Assembly (NCBI GenBank): GCA_039881045.1 | Contig: JAYWVB010000014.1 | Coordinates: forward strand, 186,001 to 250,000 | DNA from: Chaetomium olivaceum | Taxonomy: Eukaryota > Ascomycota > Sordariomycetes > Sordariales > Chaetomiaceae | DNA length: 64,000 bases | Reading direction: 5' to 3' | In this document: positions 1-12,074 of the stretch, in pieces | How positions within the stretch are numbered: the first letter of the stretch is position 1 | Layout of the letters: every line of letters starts with the position of its first letter | Program-made: the position numbers and the translations under genes | The notes under the pieces: generated by a model | Seen by the model: the letters and a program-made list of their open reading frames with translations, nothing else | What the model was told of the DNA's origin: nothing | Database searches by the model: none

Positions 1-2
1 TC

Positions 3-997
3 CGCAAGCTGTGCATGAAAGGCTGGCCGGGGGGCGCGTTGGCCACCTGGGGTGATAACTACCCCGCCATCTTCAGCTGCGCCCAGGAGGGCGTGCAGGC
101 CAGTTTTGCCTGCACGAGCTGCCACAAGCCACGCGACGTCGACCGCACCGCGGCGTCGACCGAGTCCGTCTGGCGCTGCGAGCGCTGCACGGCCGTCATG
201 GCGCCGTGCGCTGTCTGTGGCGCGCGGGATGCCGTCGCCCCCGCCGGCGTGATGCCGCTGCCCACTCCCACATACCCAAGACCCTGGCAGCAGCCACACG
301 GTCCAGACGGTGCGGCGCAAGAACCGACCCTTGCTACATGGTGGTACTGCCCCGGGTGCGGCCACGGCGGACACTCCTCCTGCCTGCAGACGTGGCACAC
401 GACACTCGAGTTAGGGACGCACGCTGCCCTGGCGGACGCACCCGGGTCGGAATCCTCCGACGGCTGCTGCCCGCTCGATGGGTGCGGACATGTCTGCCTG
501 CCGAGCAAGCCGGGCGCGGAGAGTGTGGTGTCGCGCACCACGGAGGATGTGAGTCGTGTGGCGCGCGAGGCGACGCGGGCGGTGGCGAAAGCGACGGTGG
601 CTGCTGCGGCGGCGGCCGCCGCCGAGAGGGGGGTGGGGACGGCCGCCGAGGTTAGTCACTTGGCGGGGCAGTTTGCGGAGGAGCAGCAACAGGTGGACGT
701 TGGAGGTGGTGGTGGTGGTGGAGGTGGAGTAGGGGGTGGTGTGGTGGGCATGGTGGTGTCGGGGTGGGAGGGTATGGTGGGAGGCATGCCGTGCCGGTTA
801 GGAGCGATGGGAATGATGTCCCGCAGAGCAGGGCGGTGGAGACGGTGAGGGAGACGTTGGGGAGTGGAGGTGGGCTGGGGAGTGGTGCGAGGGTCGGGAC
901 GGGGATTCTGAGCTCGAGTCCTGGGCGGGGGGGGATTGGTGTTGAGAGGGAGAGGAGGAAGAGCGTCAAGTTTGTTGCGACTGATGAGCGGCGGTAG
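3..997 (+). CDS. SEA/GATOR complex WD-repeat protein, C-terminal zinc/RING part (5' partial)
   Basis: The reading frame is already open at the window edge, so this is only the C-terminus. It shows paired Cys clusters (CTSCHKPRD, CERC, CAVCG), then CPGCGHGGH and CPLDGCGH, the RING-like C-terminal signature of WDR24/WDR59 type subunits of the SEACAT/GATOR2 complex. That complex acts at the vacuole/lysosome membrane in amino-acid control of TORC1. Assignment to the WDR59 (Mtc5) or WDR24 (Rtc1) branch is not possible from this piece. The frame carrying the zinc part ends at 848 after a Gly-rich stretch made of GGT/GGA repeats. A second frame from about 764 to 997 reads like the conserved end of this family (RSDGNDVPQS, ILSSSPGR, RRKSVKF). 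I therefore place the true end at 997, with a net -1 frame change or an unseen splice in the repeat tract. Confidence 0.7.
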
Positions 998-1473
998 TGG
1001 TTGTCCCCGGTCCGCCTTGGCGTGGCAGGTTCCGGATCATGCTCGGAATTTGGGTCGCATGGTGAGCGGTTGTATCTCAGTGGCAGGTTGCAAACCCCTA
1101 TTGGTGAATTGACCAAGTAAATATGTTGTCTTGTTTCTCGGGTGTTTTGCATTGGCATCGGATGTTCACTTCTCGTCCGGGCTTGAGCTAAAGTCTCCGC
1201 TCTGTGGAATGTTCAAGGTTCTAGCTCCAACTCGTAAGTTCCGAGCGCACTCGGAATTAGCAGCGAACTCGTTTAGGCGAACGCGAACCGCAACCGAGAA
1301 GGATCGGGACAAGACATTCTCCATAGCTCTCGAGCGTGACAATGTCGGACCGTGTTTCAATCGTCTTCCCGGCTCCGGTGGTTGTCGGAAGATGCGCGTT
1401 GCCTTGAGGGATCGGACAAACGAAGCAACATGCGCCGCGATGTATATCGGCGCATGCGTTGACCGCAGATGGG

Positions 1474-1479
1474 TATAAA
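1474..1479 (+). promoter_or_regulatory. TATA box of the DJ-1/PfpI gene
   Basis: TATAAA lies 101 bp upstream of the ATG at 1580 and is followed by a CT/CA-rich leader, the usual layout for a filamentous-fungal promoter. Nothing else was recognised in the 998-1579 gap. Confidence 0.55.
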
Positions 1480-1579
1480 GGAGTTCTCCTTGCTCACCTC
1501 AACATAGATCACCTCACCACAACATCACTCACCCAAACATTGACACAAAGTAATTTAAGCAACCCACCAAATCATCACT

Positions 1580-2342
1580 ATGGCCACCACCGCTCCCAAG
1601 AAGCTCCGCATCGGCGTGATGCTCGAAGCCGTCCAGCTCTCCGACATCATGGGCATCGACCTACTCGGCAACCTCTCGCAGGAATACCTGCAGTCGATCC
1701 AGTCCTTCGCGCCTACCTATGGCGCCTACGTCCCCTACGCCGTCGAGATGGAGTTCTTCTACTTGGCGACGACGCTGGAGCCGGCCCGGATGACGCCCGG
1801 CCTCAAGTTCAAGTTCGTACCCAACATGACCTACGACGATTGCCCGCGCGACCTCGACATCGTCGTCATCGGCGGGCCGCTGTTTACGCACCGCCCCGCT
1901 CCCGCCGACCGCTTCATCAAAGAGGCTTGGTCCAAGACGCGTGTCTGGATGACGACCTGCACGGGGAGCATGTGGCTGGCCAGCACGGGCTTGCTGGATG
2001 GTCTGAAGGCGACGACGAACAGGGAGGGCATGTGGGCTGCGAAGGAGATGCACCCTGATGTGAAGTGGCAGGATCAGCGGTGGGTGGTTGAGGAGAAGCC
2101 GTTTGATGGGGAGGGCAAGGGCGAGCTGTGGACTGCTGGGGGCGCTGGCGCCGGTAAGTTTGTTTTTTCGGGCGTGGGGTGACTGGGAGATGGTTGACCG
2201 CTGACTGAGCTTGCTTTTAGGTCTCAACATGATGGCTACGTATTGCTTGGAGAACTTCGACAAAGAGTTTGTCAATAAGCTGGCCCTGACGCCCTTGGAA
2301 TGCCGTCTAGACGGCAACGTGTCGCAGTTCTACTTGGCTTGA
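1580..2342 (+). CDS. DJ-1/PfpI (ThiJ) family protein
   Basis: Two exons, 1580-2153 and 2221-2342, give 231 aa. The 67-bp intron starts GTAAGT, has a CTGAC branch site and ends TTTTAG; splicing restores a Gly codon. The class I glutamine-amidotransferase-like fold is indicated by VVIGGP near residue 95 and a nucleophile-elbow Cys in TTCTGSMWLA (Cys127). A Glu in the first strand (MLEAVQLSD, Glu16) is the usual partner of that Cys in DJ-1 proteins. Fungal relatives are annotated as isonitrile-hydratase-like or glyoxalase/chaperone-like proteins; the substrate cannot be told from sequence. No signal peptide is seen, so it is probably cytosolic. It is a single gene with its own TATA box. Confidence 0.85.
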
Positions 2343-3537
2343 GTGGCCAATACACCGAGATGGGAGGACAGTTGCTCTGATTGATGTTAGCTTTGCTATG
2401 TTTGAGTCAATATGCACAAGATTGCCAAACTACTATTGCACCAGTGACTCACCTGGCTTTGCGATTGTGTTTTCAGGCTACACTACACCATTCAAGTTAG
2501 GGAGCAAGGAAACGAGAGACGTAGTGGTGGATAGGTACCTATGGTGAGGCCACTAAACACCATCTGCTCACCACACGAGTAAAATGTTGCTTCTGTGTCT
2601 CGTACTAGTCAAGATAATGAGCAATCCAGCGATATATCAGCCAAATGTGACAAATACACACATGCTGATTGTAGTGACGATGTCGCATCATTTAGTGATT
2701 GGCTACCTCGTTCATTCTATGTGCTCCACCTAACATCTAACGACCATCAAGCATCAATAGCAAACCAGCAGCGCCCGTAGAACTACTGTTCACCATGAAC
2801 AACGATGAGTCGATTTAAGGCGCTTTCGTTCCCATCCACGGCTTTCCTATCTAACTCTTCTGATCACCAACCTTGCCTCCTCTTGTTGTCTGGTACTAAT
2901 AATCCGCTTCTGCTGATTCCCTGAGTGCCGGCCTTCTTGGCCCGTAAGTCCAGCGAAAATGACGAAGCCCCATTTTGAGCTTCTGCTTTTCCAGCAATTC
3001 GCCGATGGCCGTGACCAGTTGTGGCAGATGGATCCTCCGGTTCTTCTTTATTATTTTTCTCTTTATTATTTTTTGGGTCAGTAAGAGGTCAGTTAATAAC
3101 TTGATTGTCACTTTTTCTTTCACCCGCAAGGGCCGCAACGCTTGTGAGGCGGATCGTGTGTCAGGTAAGAATACGAAGTATCCGTACTGTGTTGTGTTGC
3201 TTCGTGCGGCGATGCCCCACATGTTGGATTTGCACCACACAGCTTGGACGCGATTTCGGGAAGTCGCGAACGCGGTTTAATTACACTGTCCCAGGTAATG
3301 GTGGGATTGAAGTCGGGAACTTATACTTTATGCTGGCGATATCTAATCAGTAAGGTAGCTTGTAAGGGCTTGATGCAGATAAAGCGGACGAATTCCATAT
3401 TATTAGATAGGACGCAGGGCCGCAAACGCTAGTCTACTCAAGCTACTCCTGGTGAAGGTGATATGGGAAAGAGTTTACCTGGTGCTCAGCAAACTCGAGA
3501 ATTGGTCAGGGGCGAGGCCAGGGGATCAGTTATTAAC
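2343..3537. other. intergenic region without a supported gene
   Basis: Short open frames occur on both strands around 2900-3280, but none has a recognisable motif, splice-supported extension or plausible composition. A T-rich stretch lies at 3045-3080. One perfect TAGGTACCTA palindrome lies at 2532-2541. Confidence 0.5.
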
Positions 3538-5310
3538 CTACGGCAATCCTGTTTGATATATCAACGACATTTTGTACCGCAAATCTTGGAACAAGCCCCT
3601 CATCTCCGCCGCCCAGAACTCCCACTTCGAGTGCCCTGGATACGGGCCAAACTCGGCCAAGGCCACATTCAACTTGTCCAAGTGCACCGGGTCGGTGGTT
3701 GCGGCAGACGCCATGAGCAGACAGGTCGGCATGAAGCCGGCACCAACCGGCCTGTACTTGGCCGTCTGCTCGTTCAGCACCACCAGCTCACCCGGGTATT
3801 CTGCCACCTGCCCCGTAAGCTCCGCGTTATCCGGCAGCATCGCGCCGAGGAGGCTGTTCACCAACATCGTCGCGGCCAGCAGAACGGCGTATTGCGCCTG
3901 GCAGAATAGCTGAATCCGGTCCATGTCTGCACTGCTTCCCGGGCTGGAGGGGACAGAGAGGCCGTCGGTCGAGGAGTCGGACCCGGAGCCGGACCGTGAA
4001 GGAGTTCCGAACATGGTCTCTAGGTTCTTGCGCGCCTGTTCCGTCTCGTGTAGCATGGTGTCGTACCCGAGCACAATGTCCCCGATGTCGCCCCGCGGGT
4101 CTCTGACGAACTCGACCAGTCGCACGAGGGTCATGATGCTAGTTGCTGGACCCGGCCCGCCGTTCTTTGAGGAGGTGGTCCCGTGCGGGGTGAAGTTGTC
4201 CATGACGCGCCGGAACCATGGGCCCGGTTTGATGTTGGGGTTGTAGATGCTTTCTGGGAGCTGTGGTTGCACGTGTTATTATTGATATCATTGTGGGAGA
4301 AGCTAGAGGGGGTGAGAGAAAGAAAGAGCACAGGTTCTTACCACAGAAACAGCAAGCGTGAGAAACAGCTGGTTCTCAAAGCGACCACGCCAGCCGTTTA
4401 TCGCTATGCAGTTGAGGATATGCATCACAGCCTCGGAATGGGCTACTGGGGGATCATCGGTGCCCCCTATCCAGCCCTTGGCAGAGGGAAGTTCGGTTAG
4501 ACGAGACAACGAGGCAACGATGACGCCAGACCAACAATGCGCAAGCATCGTTAGGGATAGCTTGCGAGAGAGGAGATGTACTTACTTGACACAGGGTGAT
4601 GATATAAATGGCACAGAGCGTCTCCGGCGTCTGCGCCGTGGCACGGTCGGCCAAGGTATACCTGAGGCACTCCAACGCATAGACATATGCCGCCAGCATC
4701 CCTCTCGACGTCTCTGCGAGATACAGCCTAGGGAATAGCGCGGTGAGCGCGCCGATGGAAGCATCCAGGGCCTTGTTGCGGCCAAGGCGCCGAGGAAGAT
4801 CCTTGAGAAAACCGCCACACCCGGCAAGGTCGTATCGCAGGTCCGACACGTCCAGCACGGCTATGTACGCCGCCGTTCCGCGTGTGAGACCGTTGCTCGG
4901 GGTCCTTCGAAGGGAAAGCAGACTGCCTCCCCTAGGTGGCTCCGCATTGGCCGATGCGGCTAGCGGTGGTGGGTTGGAACCGCCTGAACCGGACGCCGGT
5001 TTTTTGGGTCCCGGCGCCGGGGCGGCTCCTGCTGGTGCTCCTGCATGTGCATGCTTGAACTTGTACCTCTTCTCTCCGCAGCCGACGCAGGGAATGCGCA
5101 GCCGCGTGCACCTCGAGCACGCCGGTTTGGCGAGATCACACTGGCTCCAGGTCAGCGAAATTCATCACATCACTATCTTTTCTCGACCCGCGCGGCATTA
5201 CCAGCCCGATGAGGAGACGGTGGCGGCGGCCCGGGGGCTGTTTGGTACTGTACCTTTTTCTTTTGCTTGCGGCATGCATCGCAACCTCGGCCGGTTGGTA
5301 CGCCCGCCAT
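3538..5310 (-). CDS. Zn(II)2Cys6 fungal transcription factor
   Basis: Four exons read on the minus strand: 5310-5254, 5140-4586, 4476-4342 and 4260-3538, giving 489 aa with all junctions in phase 0. Exon 1 encodes only 19 residues and ends inside the zinc cluster. The joined cluster is C-x2-C-x6-C-x6-C-x2-C-x6-C: CDACRKQKKK from exon 1, then CDLAKPACSRC from exon 2. It is followed by a GEKRYKFK linker and a Pro/Ala-rich spacer. The remainder matches the fungal-specific middle region seen in such regulators, including LFPRLYLAETSRG and FENQLFLTLA. A Ser-rich acidic stretch (about residues 345-370) may be regulatory. Introns have GTAAG-like donors and branch sites such as CTAAC and CTGAC. Target genes are unknown; the neighbouring DJ-1 gene is a possible but untested one. 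Confidence 0.85.
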
Positions 5311-6894
5311 TGTGTTTCCGGGCGCGCGGTTTTACTGGAAACGGCCAAGTAGGGTTTCGAATGCGGCAACGCCCCCTTGCATGCACCGTACGGGTAAAGC
5401 AGAGTACTCTTGTACCGAACGGGCGGGTCCAAAGTATGAAACTTTTTCTTGATCTGCGAGTTGTTGGCTTGTTGCCCTGGAGAATTGTCTTTTACAATCA
5501 GGGTTGCGCGCGCGAAGTCCGTTCTGCTTCTGCGAGCGAGATATGTAATCGAGTGGTAATACACCACAGTAAGCTCAGTCAGCCCCCTGGCTTGGGAGAG
5601 TGGCGACGAGAGGGAATCCTCAATTTCTCACCAGCGGGCGGTCTGCCAAATCTGGCGTCGCCAAGAATGCACCGCCAATCTTGCTGCCCAGCCGATCATC
5701 ACAGAGCCAACCATTCAACGCAGCCGAACTTACAGTTGCATTAGTCAGTGTGGCTGAAGAAGTGAGGATCAGAGGCATGAACGCCGAGGACATGGAAGCA
5801 TTGGCTGGAAATAGATATTCAAGGTGTCATCCGTTGATTGTTTATCGTCGTCAAGGACACTCAAAACCTCCTGAATCCTAGTCCTATGAATATCTCCACC
5901 GAACTGTTGGGTAGGTAGTCAAGGGATTCATGGCGGCACCGATCTAGCCGACCGGCAGTTGATAGTCGGTTGGGTGCTTAATCATCGCCACCAATCCTTC
6001 ATCCTCATGCAATCTCACTGCTTCTTTTCTTGTGCAATATCGCTCGCGGCTTGTGTCAGACCGCTTGCACTACATGCAGAGGTGATGCTACAATCTTGAC
6101 CCTTGGGTTGACCGAGCGTCGCCGGAGCCGATCCTGCTGTATCGACGGTGTTTGGTGACGTTATTCTCCGGTTATTGGCGGAGTGATGTGAAATACTGGC
6201 GATTTACGCATTCCGGGTTGGACTGTAAGGTGGGATATGACCTCAGTATCCAATGTGGAAACAAGCCCCTATGACTAGGTAAGGACGAGTGGCCGGGCCA
6301 AACACTTTACAGAGGGATAGCGTCCGGAATGTTGACAAGGGACAGAAAACTAGCTTCGGGGATATATGTGCGAGCCACTTCCACATTAATACAGTACATG
6401 GTTGTCCCGCTCTGCGTGTTGTTGCTTTGCTCTCTGAGTCTTCAGTTATAATACACCATAACTCACCCAGCCCGATTATGACCCGGCAATATTTGAGGTT
6501 CCCGCATATGTAAGCGGTACAAACTCTCTCAAAGCCTCTTTTTGTTCTTTAATGCTTTTTCTGGGGCGCGGTAGCGCCTTTGTTGGTTGCGGATAGCACA
6601 ATACTAGGTGCCTATGTTGTTTGACAGGGTTCACCGCACGCATTAACCAACTATGGGCTTTATCGTAAGTTGCTGTATTCAGCGCTGATGGACAAGGAGT
6701 GAAACGTTGTGCTGAATCGATTTCGCATATTAATACGACAACCAAAGACTCCCAGCTGACTTCGTTTATATGATTCCAGTATCAAGCGCTCAAGCTATCC
6801 TGTCGTATAAAGAAGCTGTCAAGAAATTGTTTGAAACGGACCGTACATCGATTCAACCGGTTAGTGTTACAGTTTAGCATTTTCATCGGTAAAC
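5311..6894. other. intergenic region without a supported gene
   Basis: This 1.6-kb gap holds the promoter of the minus-strand Zn2Cys6 gene and of the plus-strand gene at 6895. Short open frames at 5600-5881 and 6476-6745 have no recognisable domain. No tRNA, repeat or transposon remnant was seen. Confidence 0.45.
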
Positions 6895-8084
6895 ATGGCC
6901 GCGTCCGCACCCAGTCAGCCATCTTACTCGGAGCTTGCGCTGCATTCTATAGAATGCAGCCCAAGGGACCACATCGCCGAGGGCGACCCGTTCAGCGCGT
7001 CCGATCTCAACGACCGAGTCAGGGAGTACCTAAGCGAGCTCACCAGAATTAGGAAGAATCCCGTTGAAAGATCCATCCACCCGGGTAAGAAAGATGACAC
7101 CACTTACATGCCCACTACCATAAAAAGCTATGACTGCTTCGGCTGCTCCAAGTTAAACTCGAAGACGTTCCCGCTCACCGTCGTCCTCCCGGCAACGTCC
7201 AACGCCTTCGAACACGTGGCCTGCATCCCCGCGGTCTCGCGTACCGTGCAGTCCTGGATCCAAGTCTTGCCCTGGGACGAGCCCGCCGACGAGTGGTCGA
7301 GCTCGCCGGAGTCTCGCCGACTCCAGTGGGGAAAGCGTCACTTGCTCGCCGCGGGCTACCACATGCACGAGACGGCGCGTGCCTTGCGCGCCCTGCCGGG
7401 GACCATGCGCCGTTTCGTGCGCGACACGCCGCCGCTAATGAGGGACCCCGCCCTCAAGTGGGCAAGTATTATACAGCAACTTGGAGAACGCGAGGAGAAG
7501 GAGCCCGGTGTGGTGGTCAGGTTGGGGTGTAGCGTGCCCACCTGCGTGCCACACCGTATCGAGAATGACCTGGATGCCTGGGAGGCGAGGGGTCCCGGTC
7601 TGCGGCATTGCGGCGGAGTTGGGCGGAAGCGACGAGGCTCAGGGCGGCTGTCTCGAACCAGATTTACGAAGTGAGAAACGGCATATATGGGTTGGAGAGG
7701 CAGCTCGGGACGCTGCGGGATATGGTGGCGGTGGTGCTGCTTGAGCTGGAGAACGGGATCAAGTCTCCAGACTGGATGGTGTGTAAGCGGTGCACAAACA
7801 ACGTGTTACTGGTCTTGCGGGAGACGGTGCGTTCACTTGTGGACGTGAGGAAGATGTTGCGCATGGATGCTCAAGCCACGCAAAATCTCGCCGAGGGCAA
7901 GGATTATTACATTGTTGGTCCGCGGGGCCCGTTCAATTTGGACGGATTCAAGAACACAACGCGACAAGCTAACGAGCTGGCGCAGCACATGACTGATATT
8001 ATGAGCCGGGTTTCTCTGTGGAGTGAGGTCATTGACAGTGTTCAACGTGGTTTTCAGGAGTGGGAGCTGTATGGAGAGCCGTAG
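6895..8084 (+). CDS. conserved fungal protein of unknown function, apparent frameshift
   Basis: The ATG at 6895 opens a frame that runs coherently to about residue 233. After that the plausible protein continues in the next frame, ending at 8084 (about 395 aa in total). The switch is near 7600, where Arg/Trp/Glu-rich helical sequence (RSWAEATRL, NGIYGLERQLG) resumes; the step is net -1. The N-terminal half has YDCFGCSKL and the C-terminal half CKRC, two Cys pairs that could bind metal, though this is speculative. The second half is predicted mostly helical. I do not recognise the family. It converges with the STAND-like gene at 8534-10949, and both may belong to the local accessory block. Confidence 0.55.
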
Positions 8085-8533
8085 ACAGGGCACCGGGGAG
8101 ACAAAAGACATAAATACCTAACAAGACACTACCTACCTACCTAGCTACCTTAGAATGTTTATTTTATGGAGTGGTTGGAACGAAACCTTGAACCCCAATT
8201 CTAACAGTGGCACAATGGTATGCGATAGCGCTTCTAACGAGCACCAGTCTTTATTGAATTGGTTAGTCCTACCCCTGTATCCATCCGAGTCTTCTTACAC
8301 TTTCTTGTTATCGGTTACCTTCTTCTCCTCGACCTCATCTTCTTCTTTTTTCAAACTTTCTTCCCCTTTGCGGAAGTTTCCTACACGCGTAGAGGCCGTC
8401 AATCGCTTATCAAACTCTCGTCCGTGTACATGAGACTAAGGGTAGGTATTTGACGTCTTACTGTATGATTATCACTATAAACTCCATTACATCAAGCAAT
8501 AGACCCAAGGTATCTTCCTTTTTCCGATGAATA
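8085..8533. other. intergenic region between convergent genes
   Basis: This 449-bp gap holds the 3' ends of two convergent genes. It contains a CTAC/CTAG-rich stretch (about 8120-8150) and CT-rich tracts; nothing else was recognised. Confidence 0.4.
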
Positions 8534-10949
8534 TCACTCCGTAGTCTCTTCCACTACCTCCGGCTCGGACAACGCCACGATGGTGTGCGCAAACCCGGTC
8601 ATTACAGCCTCCTTAGTGCCCTCGACCATTAGTTGCTCATCGTGTGACATGGACTGGCACCAAACACCGCCCACCCCAAAACGATCATTCAACAGCTTGA
8701 CCAAAACGGAACCCGCCTGCCGTGCGTTCTGACAAGGCACTTCGGCAAAGTTCTCCAACGTATCCAAGAGCAGCTCGCGAATAGTCGTACAGAACATGGC
8801 TTCGGATCCCGGGATGATGGCCGCTTTTATCTCGTCCCACACCCGGTAACGTTGTTTCTCTGTCATAGACCGGGATGCAAAGGAAGCGACCTTGCTCTCG
8901 TCGATTCGCAAGACAAGGCACTTTAAGTGGCGGTTAATCGCAGCACGGATGTCGTCGGGCAGGGCTAGCGGGACGATGTCGAGGTGGCGCTGGACCAGTT
9001 CTCGCGTGCAGTTAGACGCAACCGGGTGGTCGATCCATCTCTGGACACCTCCCATCCACAGCGCCCTGCTGTGGTCCGTCAACAGCGGCACCCCGTCCAC
9101 CTCGGTGCGAGATAGCTCCTCCGCCACGTCTAGTATCACTTTCACCACGCGCTTAAAGCTGATCCCCACGGACGCATACCTCGTTTCCCTCCACGCTGCT
9201 TCCCACAGCACCGTCTGAATAGTATCCGATACCTGGTGAATATCCAGCTCCAACATCAACACATGATGTAGCGCATCCGTGATCGTCAGCGACGGGTGCA
9301 CATCATACAGCCCATCCAAATCCGTCGCCTCTTCAATGCCCACAAACCCCTCATTATACGGATGAATCATAGTCACCCAAATCGGCGGGCCATCCCACGC
9401 CTTCACCGTCCTCACAAACCGCTCGACAATCGCAAACTCATCCTCCCCCGCCGACCCAATCGAGATATACACCAGACACCCGCCCAACATCCTCATCAGG
9501 TACGTAAAGACCTCCCACAACCGCCGCACGCTCTTCCCCGCCCTCTCCAGCACGTCCACATCCAACATCCCGAGCTGTGCCGCCGCCCCCGGCCGCTGCT
9601 GCAGCACCTGCAGCACCAGCGACGCCACCGCCGCATGCACCGTCATGCCCTGCGCCCAGATCAGATACACGCTGGGCACACCCGGGGTGAGCGTGCGTTG
9701 CTGCGCGACCCATTGCAGAGCGTTGGTCTGGTCGGGCGCGTCGCAGAGCCCCTGGCTGAGACGGGTTCCGTGGGCTAGGGAGGCGGAGCTGGGGAGGTGC
9801 TGCTGCTCGACGGTGAACCATTCCTTCCAGGCGCGGGCCGTCACGCTGTAGGTGGCGGCGAGGGAGTCGTGGTAGGAGGCTTGGGAGAGGAAGTCGCGGA
9901 AGAGGGTGGCTTTGATGGCGGTGAAGATGTCGGGTTGTGGTTGCGGGGTGGTGGCTCCTCCGGGAGGGATTGCCAGGGGGTGGGGGGGGATGGTGCTGTT
10001 GAGGGTGGCTGTGACGTGGGCGCCGTGCAGATAGGCGTCGATCTGGTGTTGGGCCATGCTGGCGCTTTGGAGGGCGTGGAGGAGGTGGGCGTCCTTTTCG
10101 ATGCAGGTCTCGAGACGGTGGATGCGGTCCATGGCGCGGCCGAACTTCTCGTCGAAGGGGCGCACGAAGGAGGAGACGAGCTTGCGGAGAGGGGATTTGC
10201 GGTTGAAGTGGAGGATGATCTCCTCGAGGAAGTCAGCTACAGCTGCGTAGAGCATCGAAATGAGCTCGACCATGCGGGCGGTAGGGAAGAGGTTGGCGTA
10301 GACTTCGATACGGGAGAGGGTCAGGCCGATCTCGACAAGCATGTCGGTGACTTTGATGAGCAGGTCCTTTTTGTTTTTGGCCATCTGCTTTGTGTCAGTC
10401 CATGCCCAGGGATACGGGCCCGCCCCTGATCTGGCAACTCACCATCAGCAGCATCTTCATCCCGCCCCAGACCACCGCCAGGTAGGCAAAGTCGCCCGCC
10501 TGCGACAGGACATCAAAAACGCCATGGTAGTGGTGCAAGATGTCGACGAACCGCGAGACCCGTCCATTGTCCTCGCTCGACGGCGACTTGAAAAGCTCGA
10601 TTGCCGCCTCTGCCACGTCTGTCTCGGAGGTGTGAGTCAAGATCGCGGCAGCATCGATATCCTTGATCGACTTTTGGATGGCCACAAAGGCTCTGGCGTA
10701 GGCAGCCCTCGCGCTGTCGATGTGCTTGGTGAGCCGTTGCTGGTTGGTGTTTACGGACGGTGACGAGAAGCGCCGTACGGCCTGAGATTCCCATAGAAGG
10801 GGCCTGACTTGGAGCTGGTTGGAGAGCCCGGTCGAGGTGTGTTCGGTCACTGCATCGAACGCGGAGGGGAATATCAGTGGGCCAGAGGACGGTGCCGGTG
10901 TCTCGTCAATCTCTCGGGTTTCTCTAGACGCGGGGGTTCTGGGATCCAT
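8534..10949 (-). CDS. fungal STAND-type N-terminal-domain (DUF7708-like) protein without a visible P-loop
   Basis: Two exons (10949-10443 and 10384-8534) flank a 58-bp intron with a GTGAGT donor, CTGAC branch and CAG acceptor, giving 785 aa. The start is the ATG at 10949. The region around residues 125-260 (GGMKMLLM, MLVEIG, RIEVYANLFPTARM, KSPLRKLV) is the helical N-terminal domain typical of fungal NACHT/ankyrin STAND proteins involved in self/non-self recognition. In such proteins a NACHT domain normally follows. Here the matching position reads as VYLIWAQGMTVHAAVASLV, with no GxxGxGK[ST] Walker A, although a hydrophobic strand plus SIGSAGEDE could be a remnant of Walker B. No WD, ankyrin or TPR repeats follow. 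It may be a sensor or adaptor lacking ATPase activity, or a degenerate STAND gene. Confidence 0.7.
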
Positions 10950-12074
10950 CAAGTATGGCGCAGTAATCTGTAATCCCTGGGCTGTGGAACAGTCGGTACG
11001 AGGCGACCAAGTGGAGGCATATCAGGCCAAGTTGGCTCGGTGATAGGGGTAGAACGGCGATCGCGAAAAAAAGGGAGTTTGATGTGGGTGCTCTCGGGTT
11101 ATAAGAAACAGTTTTTGGAACCAAAGAAATGGTATCGTAAAGTCAACGGTTCCACGGGGCAAGATGCTGCTATTGAGGACAGAGTCCGAGGTGAGGGACA
11201 AGGTCTGGGCCTATCCATCCAGCAACTGGGCCACGATGTGGCTTCAGGACACCAGTCCGTCCCTCACTCCCCCAGAAACGCGGCGTGCTTCAGCCGCACA
11301 CCACGCGGCGTGACAAAGCTCCCGAACTCTCCGCGTGGGAGGAGGAGCCACTGAGCGATCCGGCTCTCTCCGATTCCACGTCCGAGAGCTTGCAGCCCAC
11401 GGGGCTCCCCCCATGGGGTTGGATTGCGGCGAAGCTCCGGGAACGGTCTCACCGTGTTTCCCTTCTTGCCCTGCCAGCGGCATGCTGTGCATTATCTCAA
11501 GCGGGTTGGGGAATGACAGTGTTCCAATCAGAACACATCACAGGGCACCATAACCGGGGCCCCTGGGCTGCTTTAGGCCAAGTCGGGCCAAGCTGAATTG
11601 AACTCAAGCATTTCGGTTGCACTGCATCCCGCAATGGATCCTGCTGGGAAGGCCTGGACCACCCGCTCAGGGACCATGTGCTTTCAATTTGGCGCCGGGG
11701 GCTTGGGAGAATGGAGATTCCGCCTCAGTGGCTTTTGGGTGCCTTTTGTTTTCCGCCTCAGTTCATTTCGTGGTTGGGGCTGTGTGACGATAGTTTATCT
11801 TGGGGTTGAGCTTATTTAGTGTGAAATTGATGGTTCTTGCTATTTCCATGGCTGAAGGTCGCGTCCCGACTGGTCAGGGGTAGAACTTTGGCTGCGATGT
11901 GCCGGAGGCAGCCCTGATGTCCGGCAACGGCGGAAGTCTGGCCCCATCGTCGGTTCAGGCGGTTCTGAGAACCATTATTCAGATCTTCACAAGTGCGAAG
12001 AAGGGCGGGTCAAAGATGTAAGGGAATATATTAGGCTTTGTTGTTGTTGCTATAGATGACAGTCATCTAATCAG
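10950..12074. other. intergenic region without a supported gene
   Basis: Short open frames at 11040-11820 have no recognisable motif. The gap separates the divergent promoter of the STAND-like gene from the 3' end of the acetyltransferase gene. Confidence 0.4.

Noticed and set aside
2896..3280. Overlapping 101- to 114-codon frames on both strands
   Set aside because: Neither strand shows a family motif, start context or splice sites; likely chance.
9296..9778. 160-codon plus-strand open frame rich in His, Arg and Pro
   Set aside because: It lies antisense to the STAND-like gene, and its composition is what a GC-rich coding strand gives in the opposite direction.
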